Origin: JABFRG01 sp038210445
GTDB lineage: Bacteria > Myxococcota_A > Polyangia > Polyangiales > Polyangiaceae
DNA length: 64,000 nt
NCBI GenBank assembly: GCA_038210445.1
Contig: JBBQWQ010000021.1
Coordinates: 62,001-126,000, forward strand
Direction of reading: 5' to 3'
This document shows positions 24,690 through 34,368 of the stretch, piece by piece. Within the stretch, counting starts at the first letter, position 1. The number at the start of each line of letters is the position of its first letter. The notes beneath the pieces were generated by a model. The model was not told the origin of the DNA, made no database searches, and saw nothing but the letters and a program-made list of their open reading frames with translations. A program made the translations under genes and the position numbers.

Positions 24690-27600
24690 ATGACGGACCA
24701 GCCCAAGGAGACGCTCGAGGGCGGCAACTACGAGATCATTCGTAGGCGCCTTCTGGAGCAAGCGGCGGAGATTGGCACCAAGGCCGAGGCGCTGAACCAG
24801 AAGCGCAAGACGGTGTTCGGGGGCACCGAGCTCGGCCTGGTCGCCAACGAGCGGGCCCGCACCGAGAACAACTGCATTCCCCGCGACATGGTCAGCGTCG
24901 CAGGGCACTTGCTGTTCGGCTTCGAGGTCTTCATGGGCCTCAAGGAAGAGGTGAAGGTCTCCGACGTTCTCACCTTCCATCGCTTCGGCAAAACGGCCGA
25001 GGGTTACGAGATCGCCGAGGTCCCGCCCGAGGCTCCCGCCCCTGGCGCGACCGGCGAGCGGCCCCTCGCCTTCCTCGCCGACGCGACCTTCGTGAAGGAG
25101 TTCAAAGACGTCTTTCGCTACATGAAAGATGCCCGGCTCTCGCAGCTGCGGCGCACCGAGACGCGCCTGTTGTGCAGCGTGCAAGTCGGCGCCAGCGTGA
25201 AAGACGTAAAGGTCTTCCGCTGGGCCATCGACGCCAAAGGCGGCGTCTCGTACATGGATGCCCGCGGCGACGAGGACTACGCGCCGCCGCGATCGCACGA
25301 CTTTGCCTGGACCGCGACCGGTCGCGAGAACCAGGTGGCCGGCAAGTTCCCCCATATCTCGGTACTCAACGAGGTATTCGTCGAGACCCTGGGTGGCGAT
25401 CTCACCATCAAGGTGGAGAACAACACCAAGGAGGGTCAGGGCATTTACCGCGAGCCGGTCGACGACCCCAACCAGACGCTCGACGACGCCGACATCGCCT
25501 ACGCCAAGGTCGGCTCACTCATCCTGCTCAAGATTCGGCCCTTCCGCGAACAGGCCTATCGATACCTCGTGTATGATACACGCAACAAGCGAGTCACCCG
25601 CATCGATGCCATCGGCCGGGCCTGCCTCGGTCTTCCCGAAGGGCACGGAATCGTGTTCCCGGGCGGCGTGTACCTCGACAGCGGCGAGCGCAAGGTGTTC
25701 GAGGGCGACGTCGCCGACATGGAGTTCGAGCGGGTCATTCCCTCGCCCAATGGCGAAGACGTGGCGTACGTGTTCTACCGCCACCACGACGGCCAGTACG
25801 TCATCATGCCGTACAACCTCATCCGCAAAGAGGCCGACTCGCCCATGCGGTGCAACGGCTACAGCCTCTTTCCCGATGGCACGCTCGCCATCTTTCGCGC
25901 CTCGGCCGAGGCCACGCGCATTCACCCCATTCAGGTGTGGCGCACGCCCTTTACCACCGCCGAGTTCGCCGCCGGCGCCAAGACCGACGGCTCCTACCTG
26001 GCCAAGGTCGGCAATGCCGACTTGGTGCGCGGCATCAGCGACGCGCTGGCCCTCCGGCGCCTGGCCAGCAAGGAAGACCCTTCACGCCAGACCTACGAAG
26101 ACGTGGTGCGCGGCATCGGTCGCCTCATCGACGCCTACTACTGGCTCGGCAACGACGAGGCCGGCAACCTGCTCGCCACGCTGCAGACGCTGAAGAAGAC
26201 CTCCGAGCTCATCATCGACGAGTTCGAGAAGCTGGCCGAGATTCGCAAGCGCGCCGCCGAGCAAACCGCCAAATCGGAGGCCGCCCTCGCGGAGCTCGAG
26301 AAGCGCCTGGCGCCAGACGGCCTCGGAAGCATCGACGCATTCCTGGGCGCGCTCACCGATCTCCGGCGCTTTCGCGGCGAGCTGGTGACGCTGCGCGAGC
26401 TTCGCGGGGTGGAGCCCCCACGCATCGACGCGCTAGAAGGCAAGGCGGTGGCGCTCTTCGACGCCGTCAGCGCAGCCTGCGTGAAGTTCCTTTTGGCGCG
26501 CGACGCCTTCGCCGACCTGGTCACGCGCCTCGACGGCAGCATCGTGGCCATCGAGAAGGTGGTAAAAGCCAGCGAGCTGCTGCCCTTCGAGAAGGATCTC
26601 GACACGGTGCAGACCGGCCTCACCCTGCTGGGCGACGTGGTCTCTGCGCTGGCCATCGACGACGTCACCGAGCGCACCAAGATCCTCGAAGGTGTCAGCG
26701 CGGCTTTCGCCCAACTCAATCGCGCGCGCGCCACCTTCCAGGCGCGCAAGAAGGAGCTCTCCTCCAAAGAGGGCAAGGCCGAGTTCGGTGTACAGTTCAG
26801 GCTCTTCGGCCAGGCGGTCGCCGGCGCCCTCGCGGTGTGCGACACCCCCGAGCGCTGCGATCAGGAGCTCTCCAAGCTGCTCCTCTCGCTCGAGGAGCTC
26901 GAGGGAAAGTTCGCCCAGTTCGACGAGTTTGCGCTGGAGCTGGCCGACAAGCGCCAGGAAGTGCAAGACGCTGTCTCTGCCCGCCGCCAGCTCCTCACCG
27001 ACGAGCGCCAGAAGCGCGCCGGCAACCTGGCGCAGGCCGCCGACCGCGTACTGGCCGGAGTGGTGCGGCGCGCGCAAACCTTCGCGACCCAAGACGACCT
27101 GAATGCCTACTTCGCCTCCGACCCCAGCATCCAGAAGGTGCAGGAGCTGCAGAAGGAGCTGGGGCGCATGGGCGACACCGTGCGCGCCGACGAGATCGCC
27201 TCGCGGCTCAAATCGGCGCGGCAAGACTCACAGCGGGCGCTCCGCGACAAGACCGATCTCTTCGCCGAAGGTGCCATTCGCTTCGGCGCGCACCGTTTTA
27301 GCGTGAACACCCAGCCCATGGAGCTGACGCTCATTCCCCGCGAGGGGACCATGATGCTGCACCTCACGGGCACGGACTTCTACGAGACCCTAGACGACGC
27401 CGAGCTCGCTGCAGCCAAAGATCTGTGGGAGCAAGCGTTGCCCTCGGAGTCGCCCGCCGTGTACCGTGGCGAGTTCCTGGCGACGCAGATCTTCGCCGCC
27501 GCCGAGACCAAGCGCCAAGGGCTCACCTTCGAGGCGCTCAAGCTCGCCGGCACCAAGACCGACGGCCTCCTCGACGCCGTGCGCGAATTCGCCCGTGACC

Positions 27601-30251
27601 GCATCGACGAGGGCTACGAGCGCGGCGTTCACGACTTCGACGCATCGCTGGTTTTGGAGCGACTGCTCTCGCTCCGCGAAACCGTCGGGCTCCTGCGCTT
27701 TTCGCCCGACGCCCGGGCCCAGGCCACGCTCCACTGGCTCGCGCTGGCCGAAGCCGAGCAAATAGGCCTTCGGCGCAAGGCCCGCGCCGCCGTGCGCATC
27801 CGCGAGGAGCTGGGCGACAGCGACCATCTCGTGCATCTTACAGGTACCCTGGGCGAGGCCATGGCTGGCCGAACCGCCGGAAGCGCGCTGGCGATGATCC
27901 CGGCCGCCGCCCGCGCCGCCTCTGAATACCTGATTCTGGAGCTTTCGCGCGAGCCCTTGCGCTTCACCACCACCCGCGAAGCGGTGGAGCTGGTGGGCGC
28001 CCTTCGCCGCGAGCTTACCGCCCTTGGGAGCCAGCGCGAGGTAGAGGCCGATCTCGACGCACTCGGCCCCCACGAGGCCCTGCCCATCGCCCGCGCCTAC
28101 CTCGAAGGCTTTTTGAAGAAGCCCGAGCGCGCTGCCCTGCGCCCCTTTTTGCTGGAGGCCGCCGTGGCGTGGACCACCGAGGGCAGGCTCGACCGCGACG
28201 AGAGCGCGGCGGTCACGCGGGTTCAGGTCACAGGCCTTCTGGGTCGTCACGCGCGCATCGAGGACCGCAAGCTCGAGGTCTCGCTCGACGAGCTCTTGCC
28301 CCGGGTCGATGCCTTCATCAGCGAGCAACTGCCGCGCTTTCGCGCCTACCGCAAGCTTCGCACCGAGATTCTCGAGCGCGAGAAGGCCCGACTGCGCATC
28401 ACCGAGTTCGCGCCGCGGGTGCTCACCTCGTTCGTGCGCAATCGCCTCATCGACGAGGTGTACTTGCCACTCATCGGCGCCAACCTGGCCAAGCAGATTG
28501 GCGACGTCTCCGAGAAGAAGCGCACCGACTTGATGGGCATGCTCCTGCTCATCTCACCGCCCGGGTACGGCAAGACCACGCTCATGGAGTACGTGGCTTC
28601 GAAGCTCGGCCTGGTGTTCATGAAGGTGAACGGCCCGGCCCTGGGCCACGACGTCACCTCGCTCGATCCGGCGGAGGCCAAGAACGCCACCGCGCGCCAG
28701 GAGGTGGAGAAGATCAGCCTCGCCCTGGAGATGGGCAACAACGTGATGCTGTATCTAGACGATATTCAGCACACCAGCGCCGAGCTCCTGCAAAAGTTCA
28801 TTTCCCTGTGCGACGCCCAGCGGCGCATCGAGGGCGTGTGGAAGGGCAAGACCCGCACCTACGATCTTCGCGGCAAGAAATTCTGCATCGTCATGGCCGG
28901 CAATCCGTATACCGAGTCGGGCGAGCGATTCCGCATTCCCGACATGCTGGCCAACCGCGCCGACACCTACAACCTGGGCGATATTCTCGGCGGCAAGGAA
29001 GACATCTTCGCGCTCTCCTACCTGGAGAACGCCCTCACCTCGAGCTCCATCCTGGCGCCGCTGGCTGGCCGCGAGCCAAAAGACGTGCACAAGCTCATTC
29101 GCCTGGCGCAAGGCGAGGAAGTGCCGCTCACCGATCTCTCGCACGGGTATTCGGGCGCCGAGGTAGAGGACTTTACCGCGGTGTTCCAGCGGCTCTTCAC
29201 CGTGCAGACCACCCTGCTCCAGGTGAATCGCGAGTACATCGCCTCGGCCTCGCAAGACGACAGCTACCGCACCGAGCCACCCTTCAAGCTACAGGGCAGC
29301 TACCGCAACATGAACAAACTGGCCGAGAAAGTGGTGCCGGCCATGAACCAGGAAGAGCTCCTGCGGCTCATCGACGATCACTACAAGGGCGAATCGCAGA
29401 CGCTGACCACCAGCGCCGAGCAGAACGTGCTCAAGCTCGCCGAGATGCGCGGGCGCATCGCCCCCGAGCAGCAGCAGCGCTGGAAGGCCATCAAGGAAGA
29501 GTTCCTGCGCAAGAAGCGCATGGGCGGCAAAGACGACGATCCCGTGGCCCGCGTCACCGGCACCCTGAGCGGCCTCGATTCGCAGCTCCAGGGCATTGGC
29601 GAGACCCTCAAGCGCGGCCTGGGCGACGAAGCGCGCACCCCCGACTGGGGCGGCCTCCTCGACAAGGTGCAGGCTACACTCTCTCGCATGCAGGCCCCGC
29701 GGGTAGACCTTCATCTGGAGAGCGGCGGCGCAGCCGAGCTCACCGCGGTGGTGGCCGAGCATACTGCGCTTCTTTCGCAGGTCATCACCGCCTTGGCCAA
29801 GGGGCCCAGTCAAGTTCCGCAAGCGGGCGGCGGCGGGCACGAAGTGGCGGCGCGCATCGAAGATCTGGCGCGCATCCTCGAGCGCATGGAGCAAAAGCTC
29901 CGGGCCCCATCGGGCAGTAGCCTTTCCTACGAGGTCGCCCTCGACGCCGGCAGCCCCAGCAACTTCTTCCGCGGCTTCGAGGGCAACGACGTCATCGCCC
30001 ACGGCGGCCTCTTCGTGGCCACCTACGAAAGGCTGCCGCCCCTGGGCGCCCGCGCCACCGCGCGCCTCGCCTTCCCCGGCGGCGCCAACTGCGACGTGGA
30101 GGGCACCGTGCTCTTCCGTCAGGATCTGGTCGACGACGAAGGCGCCAGCCTGGTGCCCGGCTTCGGACTTCGCATCGAGAACGTCACCACCGATGGCGCC
30201 GCGCTCATCGCCGTATTCGCCCGCCAGCGCGAGCCCATGGTGCGCGAGTAG
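24690..30251 (+). CDS. giant DUF3686-type AAA+ ATPase with C-terminal PilZ-like domain
   Basis: 1853 residues. The first ~1200 residues are the long region characteristic of proteins annotated as 'DNA repair ATPase' (DUF3686, from memory): a beta-rich N-terminal half and a coiled-coil/helical middle (about 500-850). An AAA+ domain follows, with Walker A SPPGYGKTT (1289-1297) and Walker B MLYLDDIQ (about 1353-1360); its sequence is closer to membrane- or complex-remodelling AAA+ than to RecN/SMC. The last ~115 residues match a PilZ-like domain (HGGLFVATYERLPPLGARATARLAF ... GFGLRIENV), lacking the usual RxxxR. It is in operon with flotillin. The DNA-repair name is historical; a role at flotillin-rich membrane sites is more likely but unproven. 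Confidence 0.85.
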   Translation: MTDQPKETLEGGNYEIIRRRLLEQAAEIGTKAEALNQKRKTVFGGTELGLVANERARTENNCIPRDMVSVAGHLLFGFEVFMGLKEEVKVSDVLTFHRFGKTAEGYEIAEVPPEAPAPGATGERPLAFLADATFVKEFKDVFRYMKDARLSQLRRTETRLLCSVQVGASVKDVKVFRWAIDAKGGVSYMDARGDEDYAPPRSHDFAWTATGRENQVAGKFPHISVLNEVFVETLGGDLTIKVENNTKEGQGIYREPVDDPNQTLDDADIAYAKVGSLILLKIRPFREQAYRYLVYDTRNKRVTRIDAIGRACLGLPEGHGIVFPGGVYLDSGERKVFEGDVADMEFERVIPSPNGEDVAYVFYRHHDGQYVIMPYNLIRKEADSPMRCNGYSLFPDGTLAIFRASAEATRIHPIQVWRTPFTTAEFAAGAKTDGSYLAKVGNADLVRGISDALALRRLASKEDPSRQTYEDVVRGIGRLIDAYYWLGNDEAGNLLATLQTLKKTSELIIDEFEKLAEIRKRAAEQTAKSEAALAELEKRLAPDGLGSIDAFLGALTDLRRFRGELVTLRELRGVEPPRIDALEGKAVALFDAVSAACVKFLLARDAFADLVTRLDGSIVAIEKVVKASELLPFEKDLDTVQTGLTLLGDVVSALAIDDVTERTKILEGVSAAFAQLNRARATFQARKKELSSKEGKAEFGVQFRLFGQAVAGALAVCDTPERCDQELSKLLLSLEELEGKFAQFDEFALELADKRQEVQDAVSARRQLLTDERQKRAGNLAQAADRVLAGVVRRAQTFATQDDLNAYFASDPSIQKVQELQKELGRMGDTVRADEIASRLKSARQDSQRALRDKTDLFAEGAIRFGAHRFSVNTQPMELTLIPREGTMMLHLTGTDFYETLDDAELAAAKDLWEQALPSESPAVYRGEFLATQIFAAAETKRQGLTFEALKLAGTKTDGLLDAVREFARDRIDEGYERGVHDFDASLVLERLLSLRETVGLLRFSPDARAQATLHWLALAEAEQIGLRRKARAAVRIREELGDSDHLVHLTGTLGEAMAGRTAGSALAMIPAAARAASEYLILELSREPLRFTTTREAVELVGALRRELTALGSQREVEADLDALGPHEALPIARAYLEGFLKKPERAALRPFLLEAAVAWTTEGRLDRDESAAVTRVQVTGLLGRHARIEDRKLEVSLDELLPRVDAFISEQLPRFRAYRKLRTEILEREKARLRITEFAPRVLTSFVRNRLIDEVYLPLIGANLAKQIGDVSEKKRTDLMGMLLLISPPGYGKTTLMEYVASKLGLVFMKVNGPALGHDVTSLDPAEAKNATARQEVEKISLALEMGNNVMLYLDDIQHTSAELLQKFISLCDAQRRIEGVWKGKTRTYDLRGKKFCIVMAGNPYTESGERFRIPDMLANRADTYNLGDILGGKEDIFALSYLENALTSSSILAPLAGREPKDVHKLIRLAQGEEVPLTDLSHGYSGAEVEDFTAVFQRLFTVQTTLLQVNREYIASASQDDSYRTEPPFKLQGSYRNMNKLAEKVVPAMNQEELLRLIDDHYKGESQTLTTSAEQNVLKLAEMRGRIAPEQQQRWKAIKEEFLRKKRMGGKDDDPVARVTGTLSGLDSQLQGIGETLKRGLGDEARTPDWGGLLDKVQATLSRMQAPRVDLHLESGGAAELTAVVAEHTALLSQVITALAKGPSQVPQAGGGGHEVAARIEDLARILERMEQKLRAPSGSSLSYEVALDAGSPSNFFRGFEGNDVIAHGGLFVATYERLPPLGARATARLAFPGGANCDVEGTVLFRQDLVDDEGASLVPGFGLRIENVTTDGAALIAVFARQREPMVRE

Positions 30252-30590
30252 GCTAGTTCTACTGGGAGAGGTGCGCGTCCAAGTCGCATGTACGTTTCAG
30301 TCGCAGCGCGGCAGCGAGACCGAAGCGGCGAGGCCGCCGGAATTCGTGGAAGGCCAAGGCATTGCCGTGTGGCGTGATGGCCAACGCGGCGCCGCCGCAG
30401 CCCTGAGCTGAGTGCGAGCGGCGGGTCGCGACGGTCAAAACGTGTCCGTTGAAGCGGACGGTGATTCCTCGAGGTCTCTCCGTATCGGGGCAGACGGCTC
30501 CTGCGCGGCCACGGCGGCAGACGCCAGAGCCATGCGAATCACAATTGAGGACCCGCCTTCTCCCTGACGGATGCAGCGCTTTCGTAGTGG
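30252..30590. other. intergenic, no supported gene
   Basis: The 339-base spacer between the convergent ATPase and lipoprotein genes. A minus-strand frame is open across it but has no convincing start or codon bias. A short GTCCG-N6-CGGAC hairpin near the middle could be a weak terminator. Confidence 0.35.
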
Positions 30591-31439
30591 CTACTTGCAG
30601 CCCTGGGTGCTGTTCGAGATGCGCACGAGGTCGAGGTTCAGCGCTTCCGCACAGCAATTCGTCTTCGCGACCTTCCCGGCGAAGACGAGCTTGTCGGCGT
30701 CTGCACGAATGTCGCCCACCAGGCTCAGGCCGGAGCTCACGGAGGTGCCAATGTGCGCCTGCTCCGTGTCTCCGCGGACCAGCGAGCGCGAGCACGGCTC
30801 CACGGACTGCCCCGACGGCCCTCCGCACGTCGGCGTACTTCCGGCGCATCCGTAGATGAGGTGGACCGGGCTCAAGTACCCGTCGGCCCCCACGACGTAC
30901 TGGATCTGCGTGCCGGTCGCGGCCACGCGGCCTTCGTAGGTACCGGGCTTGAGCTTGAGCGGCGTGGTGAGCAGATCGTAGGCCCGCTTGTACTCGTTGC
31001 CCAGCTTGGTCCGGTATTCTTCCTGCGTCATCTCCACGACGACTTGATCCGTGACCGGCGGTATCTCGAGGTACCCGTAGCCCCCGACCGCGGCACCGAG
31101 GTTGTAGGCTACACCTTTCTGCAAAAGACCCGGCGCCGAGAACTCGACGACGTCGACGGTCGAGCGAATGGTGCTCGCTTTCCAGAAGACGCGCTTGCCG
31201 GACTCCGCCTCCGCCACCGCCAGCATCGCCTCGATCTGCGACTCGCCCATCAATTGGAAGTAGGCGCGCATGCCCGTGACGCGGAAGGTGAAGTCCACGG
31301 TGCTGGCCCCCGCCTCAGGGATGACGCCCCCGTCGGTGGTCGTGGCCGGGCTCGGCGTCTCCGAGGGCCCCTGTGAGCAGGCGAAGAGAAGGCCAACGGC
31401 GAGCAGAGAGAGCGACCGCGTGCGGTGCGTAGGATCCAT
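30591..31439 (-). CDS. lipoprotein, unknown function
   Basis: 282 residues from ATG 31439. Lipobox Leu-Phe-Ala-Cys at about residue 21, then a Thr/Ser/Pro linker and a beta-rich domain (STVDFTFRVTGMRAYFQLMG; TDQVVVEMTQEEYRT). Several cysteines lie in the C-terminal third (YGCAGSTPTCGG; TNCCAEALNLDLVRI), suggesting disulfides. No family is recognised. An in-frame upstream start would place the leader internally, so it is rejected. Confidence 0.72.
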   Translation of the reverse strand: MDPTHRTRSLSLLAVGLLFACSQGPSETPSPATTTDGGVIPEAGASTVDFTFRVTGMRAYFQLMGESQIEAMLAVAEAESGKRVFWKASTIRSTVDVVEFSAPGLLQKGVAYNLGAAVGGYGYLEIPPVTDQVVVEMTQEEYRTKLGNEYKRAYDLLTTPLKLKPGTYEGRVAATGTQIQYVVGADGYLSPVHLIYGCAGSTPTCGGPSGQSVEPCSRSLVRGDTEQAHIGTSVSSGLSLVGDIRADADKLVFAGKVAKTNCCAEALNLDLVRISNSTQGCK

Positions 31440-31580
31440 GGCCAGACGGTGACACGCGCCTTCCTCCGCCGCAATCGTCACATCGCAGTTGGCGCCCACT
31501 GTCCGTGCGCTACGGGCAGCGCACCGACGTGCCGTGCGGCGGTGTAAGACTCGCGCTACGCTCCCGTTTCACACAAGACG

Positions 31581-32375
31581 ATGCTTACCTTCGCACCCAA
31601 CCATCGCGCCGTCCTCGCTCTCCTCGCGCTCTCGGCCTGCGCGGCCTGCGGTGGCGCCCCACCGCCAAAGCCCGCCGAGGTCAACCCGCCGCTGGACGCG
31701 GGCGTCGTGAACGCGGCCGCGGAGATCGCCGACGCTGCGGCCACGCTCGAGGGCCCTGCCGACGCTGCCTCCCAGACTTCCTGCGCAGTCAAGAAGGCGA
31801 GCCTTACGCGATCGGCCGACGACGCGGAGCATCAATGCCTAGAAGGCGCGGCGCCCCGCGCCTCCGATCTGCGCGTCACGTTCACCCCCCGCACGCCCAC
31901 CGTCGCTCCCGGAGGACGCGTCGTTTTCGACGTTCGCATCACCAACGTGTCCGACCACACCGTGTCGGTCCGCACCGAGCTTCCCGCCACCGAGAGCATG
32001 GTGGTGACGACCGAGAAGAACGTCGCCATCGCACCGCCCGCGGGCCCGATGCCCATCACGCCGAACGCCAAGTGCATGGGGATGACGTGCTCGCACATGA
32101 CCATCCCGCGCGGCGTCGTGGTCCCACTCCTGCCGGGCGGCGTCATCGAAGACGCGATCACCTGGCAGGCCAGCCACGTGGCCTGGCCAGCGACCCGCCC
32201 GCAAGATTGCCTGGCGAGCTGCATGGGCACCGACGTGATGATCCCCATTGCGACCAAGCCCCTGGCCGCCGGAACGTACCACGTGCGGACCAGCGTTCGC
32301 GCTTGGTCCCAGCCGGAGTGGCTTGTCCTTCCCGCGACCGCCGACGTGGTGGTGCGTGGAGCGACGATGCGCTGA
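31581..32375 (+). CDS. lipoprotein with Ig-like/Cupredoxin-like beta domain
   Basis: 264 residues. Leader ends in Ala-Ala-Cys (AACGGAPPP), followed by a Pro/Ala/Asp linker. From about 95 on, strands such as APGGRVVFDVRITNVSDHTVSVRTELP and AAGTYHVRTSVRAWSQPEWLVLPATADVVVRG resemble an intracellular-proteinase-inhibitor or Ig-like sandwich used for envelope protein interaction; PNAKCMGMTCSHM and the His/Cys/Met pairs hint at a possible metal site. No enzyme function is assigned. Confidence 0.7.
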   Translation: MLTFAPNHRAVLALLALSACAACGGAPPPKPAEVNPPLDAGVVNAAAEIADAAATLEGPADAASQTSCAVKKASLTRSADDAEHQCLEGAAPRASDLRVTFTPRTPTVAPGGRVVFDVRITNVSDHTVSVRTELPATESMVVTTEKNVAIAPPAGPMPITPNAKCMGMTCSHMTIPRGVVVPLLPGGVIEDAITWQASHVAWPATRPQDCLASCMGTDVMIPIATKPLAAGTYHVRTSVRAWSQPEWLVLPATADVVVRGATMR

Positions 32376-32637
32376 TACCGCTTCTTCGTAGCGGCGGAAC
32401 CATCGCGATTCCCTACTTGGATTGAGTGGAGCATCCGCTTCCAGCTCGGCAAGAGCGTTCCACCCCGCTGAGCCGCCACCCGCGACCCGGCGCCTCCGCC
32501 AAGAGGTGCCGGCTGCGCGGTACACCACGTTTTCGAGAAGAATCCGGCGGCTCTGGGCTCGAGGCGCAATGAAAATGACCACGGGCCCACGCGGATTTCG
32601 CGTTTGCGCCGCGCGGGGTGGCGCGCGACTATCAACG

Positions 32638-34215
32638 ATGCGCTCACATCGACTCATGGCTCGCGCGGTCTTCCCGAGCTTCGTCCTGTTGATTAGCTGG
32701 GCCGCCGCGTGCTCCGACGACGCAGCGAGCCCAGGCCCGGCAGAAGCCGACAGCGGACCGCCCATCCAGCGGGTCCCGGACGACGCGCAGAGCGGGTCCG
32801 ACGCGCCCGCTTCCGACGCAGCGCCCGCGACCAAGCCGGGCACTGTGCAGTGGGCCAAGCACTTCGTCGAGTCGGGAACGGCGTCTGCCACGGCGGTCGC
32901 CACCGACAAGGCGGGCAACGTCTTCATCGCTGGAGAGCTCACCGGCACCGTGAACTTCGCGGGGACCGGCCCGTCGGGCGTCGAGGCCCTCACCAGCGCC
33001 ACCACCGTGGGGTTCCTCGCAAAGCTCGGAAGCTCCGGCCAGCACCTCTGGAGCAAGAAGTGGGCGGCCACCGGAGGCAGCGTGTCGACCGTCTCGATGA
33101 CGACCGACCCCAGCGGCAGCGTGCTCTTCGCGGGTAGGACGAACGGTAGCGTGAGCTTCGGCGGAGCACCGATCGTCGTCCTGGGCGCCGGCGCGGCGTT
33201 CGTCGCAAAGCTCGACGCCAACGGAAACCAGCTGTGGGTGCGCGGCTTCGAGAATGGGGCAGGCACGTCGTCCCGATCGCTGGCGGTCGACACGGGAGGC
33301 GACGTGATCTTGGCGGGAACCTTCTTCAACACCTTGAACCTCGCGTCGCCCGCCGACCCCGGGGCACCCACGCTCACCAGCGCCGGCGGCCCCGACTACT
33401 TCCTCGTCAAGCTGGCAAGCAACGATGGTCACCACCTGTGGAGCCGCCGCTACGGCGATACGTTCGGTCAGCTGTCCATCCGGGTGGCCGTGGACACGAA
33501 GAACTCGGTCACGATCGCTGGCGCGACGTTCGGAACCGTCGACTTTGGCGGCGGACCGTTGTCCGCTGCGTTAGGCAACGCGGCCGGGTTCATCGCGCAC
33601 TTCGACTCCGCAGGCGGCCACCTGTGGAGCAAGGGCTTGCCCGACGCGGCTCCCTTGCTCGTTGCCACCGCGGCCAACGACGACATCGTGTACGGAGGCA
33701 GCTTCCGAGGAATGGTCGACTTCGCCGGGACAGGAACGGCGGGCGGCAACGCGCTAACCGCAAAGAGCACGAGCGATTCCTTTCTGACGAAGCTCGGAAC
33801 GAGCGGTGCGCACGCCTGGAGCCGCGGCTTCGGCGAGACCACCACCGCCCCGTTCGCAAGCGGCGTAGCGGTCGACGCGAGCGGAAGGGCCACCACGGTC
33901 GGATTCTTCGCGAAGAACCCGGTAGCCTTCTCCGCCGGCGGCGTCGCCGCGGCGCCCCTCACGTGCGCGGGCGATCAGAACCTCTTCATCGCGAGCTTCG
34001 ACCCGGCAGGCGCCCACAGGTGGAGCTTCTGCGCCGGAACTTCCGGGGCCACGGTGCAGGGTGCGGCCATCGCAGCGGACCCGAGCGGCAACGTCTTGGC
34101 GGTCGGTAGCTACGCCGCCGCGGCGTCACTCAGCTTTCCGCAGGCTACGCCCGCCGACCTCGTCCTAGCTCGCAACGGCGTCACCGACATCTTCCTCGTC
34201 AAGGTGACGCCGTAG
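32638..34215 (+). CDS. beta-propeller repeat lipoprotein (SBBP-like)
   Basis: 525 residues from ATG 32638 (32656 is an alternative). Lipobox near residue 25 (Trp-Ala-Ala-Ala-Cys). From ~75 onward it is built of about eight repeats of 50-60 residues, each ending in a form of FLxKLxxxGxHLWSxxxG (FLAKLGSSGQHLWSKKW; FLVKLASNDGHHLWSRRYG; FLTKLGTSGAHAWSRGFG). This is the SBBP/beta-propeller repeat of secreted bacterial proteins, common in myxobacterial lipoproteins. Probably a surface binding protein; ligand unknown. Confidence 0.85.
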   Translation: MRSHRLMARAVFPSFVLLISWAAACSDDAASPGPAEADSGPPIQRVPDDAQSGSDAPASDAAPATKPGTVQWAKHFVESGTASATAVATDKAGNVFIAGELTGTVNFAGTGPSGVEALTSATTVGFLAKLGSSGQHLWSKKWAATGGSVSTVSMTTDPSGSVLFAGRTNGSVSFGGAPIVVLGAGAAFVAKLDANGNQLWVRGFENGAGTSSRSLAVDTGGDVILAGTFFNTLNLASPADPGAPTLTSAGGPDYFLVKLASNDGHHLWSRRYGDTFGQLSIRVAVDTKNSVTIAGATFGTVDFGGGPLSAALGNAAGFIAHFDSAGGHLWSKGLPDAAPLLVATAANDDIVYGGSFRGMVDFAGTGTAGGNALTAKSTSDSFLTKLGTSGAHAWSRGFGETTTAPFASGVAVDASGRATTVGFFAKNPVAFSAGGVAAAPLTCAGDQNLFIASFDPAGAHRWSFCAGTSGATVQGAAIAADPSGNVLAVGSYAAAASLSFPQATPADLVLARNGVTDIFLVKVTP

Positions 34216-34368
34216 GCCGTACCCGGTGCAGCTCGGGGTGCGGCGTCCTCCTGCCGAGACCAATGCCCTCCCGTGCAGCGGTTTCCGTTGCGCGTTGCGG
34301 CGGCTGCCCCGGGCGTAGTCCATTCGGACGACGCACGAACCGTGGGCCCTGGTATTATAGTAGGCTGA

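Noticed and set aside
24690..30251. RecN/SMC-type DNA repair protein
   Set aside because: The long coiled coil and the database-style name suggest it, but the ATPase motifs are contiguous AAA+ type and the operon partner is flotillin.
30259..30849. minus-strand gene in the spacer after the giant ATPase
   Set aside because: No convincing start, overlaps the real lipoprotein in another frame, no domain.
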